Position numbers and translations under genes: made by a program. A DNA stretch of 64,000 nucleotides. Source: Cohnella endophytica (lineage in GTDB: Bacteria > Bacillota > Bacilli > Paenibacillales > Paenibacillaceae). Under the pieces are notes generated by a model. The model searched no databases and was not told where the DNA came from. It worked only from the letters and a program-made list of their open reading frames with translations. The DNA is taken from NCBI RefSeq assembly GCF_003628305.1, contig NZ_RBZM01000001.1:248001-312000 (forward strand), read 5' to 3'. This document shows, in pieces, positions 62,573 through 64,000 of this stretch. Each line of letters opens with the position of its first letter. Position 1 is the stretch's first letter.

Positions 62573-64000
62573 CTATTTATGATTCGGGTCACCCTGTCGG
62601 GGCCGACGAGCAATTAGTCTAATAAGCTCCATCAATAGCACCGGTAACGAGACTTGTCGCGGGTAGGCCAAATAACGAGGCTCCCAAGCCGGAGTAAACT
62701 TTTCTTTGAACTTTCGAAGCCCTTCGAATCCGTACCAATACCCTCCATGCCTAAAAACCATGTTTGCAAGTTTCTCTTCTCTGATCGCCGCTTGTGCTTG
62801 TCCGACATTGGATAGGGGAGCCATGCCCAAGTTAAAAGTTGAGTATCCTTGCGCTTGCGCCCATTCTAATAGACTGGTGAATAAAAAGTCCATAGTTCCG
62901 TTTGGCGTGTCCGGGAGATGGCGCATGAGATCGATAGAAAGGGTAGCGCCGTTATCATAACCGGGGGCCAAGGAGGCAAAAGCGATTACTTTGCCCTCAG
63001 GATCGACCAGATGAGCGATCGGAGATGTCTGCAAGTAATCTTCATCGAACCAACCGAGCGAGAATCCTTTTTCCTTTTTGCCCTTCAGCCACATCCGGGA
63101 TATATGGCGAAGCGTTTCCATTAAGCGATCGTCATGAGGCTGCGCAGATACCTTGAATTCGTAGCCCTCTCGATCGAATCGATTTTTCGCGTTACGCATG
63201 CCGGCGTTTCGTTTGCCGTTAAGCGTATAGGAAGCTAATGGAACTAAAGCCTCTTCGCCTAATTTGAAAAAGCGGTACCCATTATCGTGGTAGATGGGAA
63301 GGTACTGCGGGGTGACTTGATAGAACACAACTAATAAATCGTATAGATCCGCATAACGTTGGCACTCACCAATGGCTTCGCCGAGCTTTTCCAGCTTTCC
63401 GATCGGGTCGCCTAGAACGACGAATTTGTTTCTTATGACAGCATAGGGAATCAAAACTTGACCTTCGCAAGCCCAGAAAAAGCTTTTGTCCCCGGAAAAC
63501 AACATATGGGTAAGAAAGTTGCCATGCTCCTGCTCCAGAAACATTCGCAGTTGTTGTCGTTCGGCATCGGTTGCACCATTGTTAGACAGTCGGTTTGACC
63601 TGAGAATCAAACCGAGAGAAATTAGGAGCCACGCGATAACAAGCCCTGTTAAAATTGCAACTAATTGCTGAGTCGGATTTATTAGCCATGAAATCCTGGC
63701 GTTTGGAGGCAGATGTTTAAAAAAAGCAGGGTGCGTGCGCGAAGCAACGAGAGAGTAGGCGTAAGCAAGTATTAGCGTTATAAGCCCCCATATGGCTGCA
63801 TTGTTCCTGTTGAAAGGCGCGGAGACCCTGTAGAAACGGTTCTTGGACATCCAAAGAAGCAGAGCTACGATCAGAAGGAATATGGCTTCTTCATAATCAA
63901 ACGCCTTAGCGAAAGTGAAAAGAGCACCCGCGCATAGCAGAGATAATGTCCACTTGTAAGCTCGTCTAAGCCGATGAGATATTCCCCATGAAAGCACGAT
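62573..64000 (-). CDS. mprF: MprF-type phosphatidylglycerol lysyltransferase, C-terminal part, cut by window edge
   Basis: About 475 codons, open to the right edge without a stop, so the N-terminal flippase part is outside. Membrane segments at about 15-160 of the visible part, then the cytosolic aminoacyl-transferase domain (DUF2156, GNAT-like) from about residue 180: HGNFLTHMLFSGDKSFFW, GDPIGK, NAKNRFDREGYEF, SIDLMRHLPDTPNGTMDFLF, and FNLGMAPLSNVG. Transfers lysine (or alanine) from aminoacyl-tRNA to phosphatidylglycerol and helps resist cationic peptides and daptomycin. Confidence 0.92.
   Translation of the reverse strand: MVLSWGISHRLRRAYKWTLSLLCAGALFTFAKAFDYEEAIFLLIVALLLWMSKNRFYRVSAPFNRNNAAIWGLITLILAYAYSLVASRTHPAFFKHLPPNARISWLINPTQQLVAILTGLVIAWLLISLGLILRSNRLSNNGATDAERQQLRMFLEQEHGNFLTHMLFSGDKSFFWACEGQVLIPYAVIRNKFVVLGDPIGKLEKLGEAIGECQRYADLYDLLVVFYQVTPQYLPIYHDNGYRFFKLGEEALVPLASYTLNGKRNAGMRNAKNRFDREGYEFKVSAQPHDDRLMETLRHISRMWLKGKKEKGFSLGWFDEDYLQTSPIAHLVDPEGKVIAFASLAPGYDNGATLSIDLMRHLPDTPNGTMDFLFTSLLEWAQAQGYSTFNLGMAPLSNVGQAQAAIREEKLANMVFRHGGYWYGFEGLRKFKEKFTPAWEPRYLAYPRQVSLPVLLMELIRLIARRPRQGDPNHK

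Overview
The window reads as chromosomal DNA of a spore-forming Bacillota of the Paenibacillaceae type (Paenibacillus/Cohnella-like). The grounds are a YesM/YesN sugar-sensing pair beside an ABC sugar importer without its own ATPase, a GH87-type alpha-1,3-glucanase with discoidin, CBM6 and Thr-Pro modules, a Tlp-type spore protein, a T-box leader, CcpA-type cre sites and strong AGGAGG ribosome binding sites. I see no rRNA, tRNA, CRISPR array, insertion sequence or prophage. A lone tyrosine recombinase is the only mobility-type gene. Species assignment is inference.

Layout. 1-10.3 kb: a truncated beta-glucuronidase gene (minus strand) diverges from a carbohydrate-uptake island with two tandem near-duplicate solute-binding lipoproteins, two permeases, the YesM/YesN kinase-regulator pair and an MFS exporter. 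10.4-18.4 kb: a 1251-residue membrane protein that appears to join two GT-C glycosyltransferase units, then a 1321-residue secreted alpha-1,3-glucanase behind a perfect cre site. 18.5-25.2 kb: a zinc-sensor-type ArsR, an Ig-like secreted protein, a LysR regulator with palindromic operators in front of metE, and an ArsR-SDR pair. 25.4-32.1 kb: envelope genes (YuiD-like protein, UgtP-like glycolipid synthase, MFS protein, histidine kinase, response regulator), then UppP and DedA, both linked to undecaprenyl phosphate recycling. 32.3-40.5 kb: SelO, then a LysR gene divergent from a pentose phosphate operon (zwf-tkt-tal-gnd). 41.2-44 kb: a T-box leader in front of an archaeal/fungal-type aspartate-semialdehyde dehydrogenase, an unexplained RNA-like intergenic region and two small unknown genes.

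44.2-49 kb is the most striking block. A secreted stalk-domain protein carries twelve Met-Asp-Lys pentapeptide repeats. It is followed by a two-component system, CcdA, a TlpA-like thioredoxin lipoprotein and a lipoprotein MsrA-MsrB fusion. I read this as an extracytoplasmic methionine-oxidation defence in which the Met-rich protein may be a renewable oxidant sink. 49.3-53.9 kb: recombinase, a GntR-regulated ABC transporter, a DUF4386 protein, free-methionine sulfoxide reductase and a CHY zinc-finger protein.

54-60.4 kb is a five-gene operon with overlapping genes (type III polyketide synthase, methyltransferase, FAD oxidoreductase, ketosynthase, MMPL transporter), probably for a modified, exported polyketide lipid. 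60.4-62.2 kb: an Lsa-type ABC-F ribosome protection gene behind a leader peptide and a transcription attenuator. The window ends with the Tlp spore protein and the C-terminal part of MprF (minus strand, cut by the edge).
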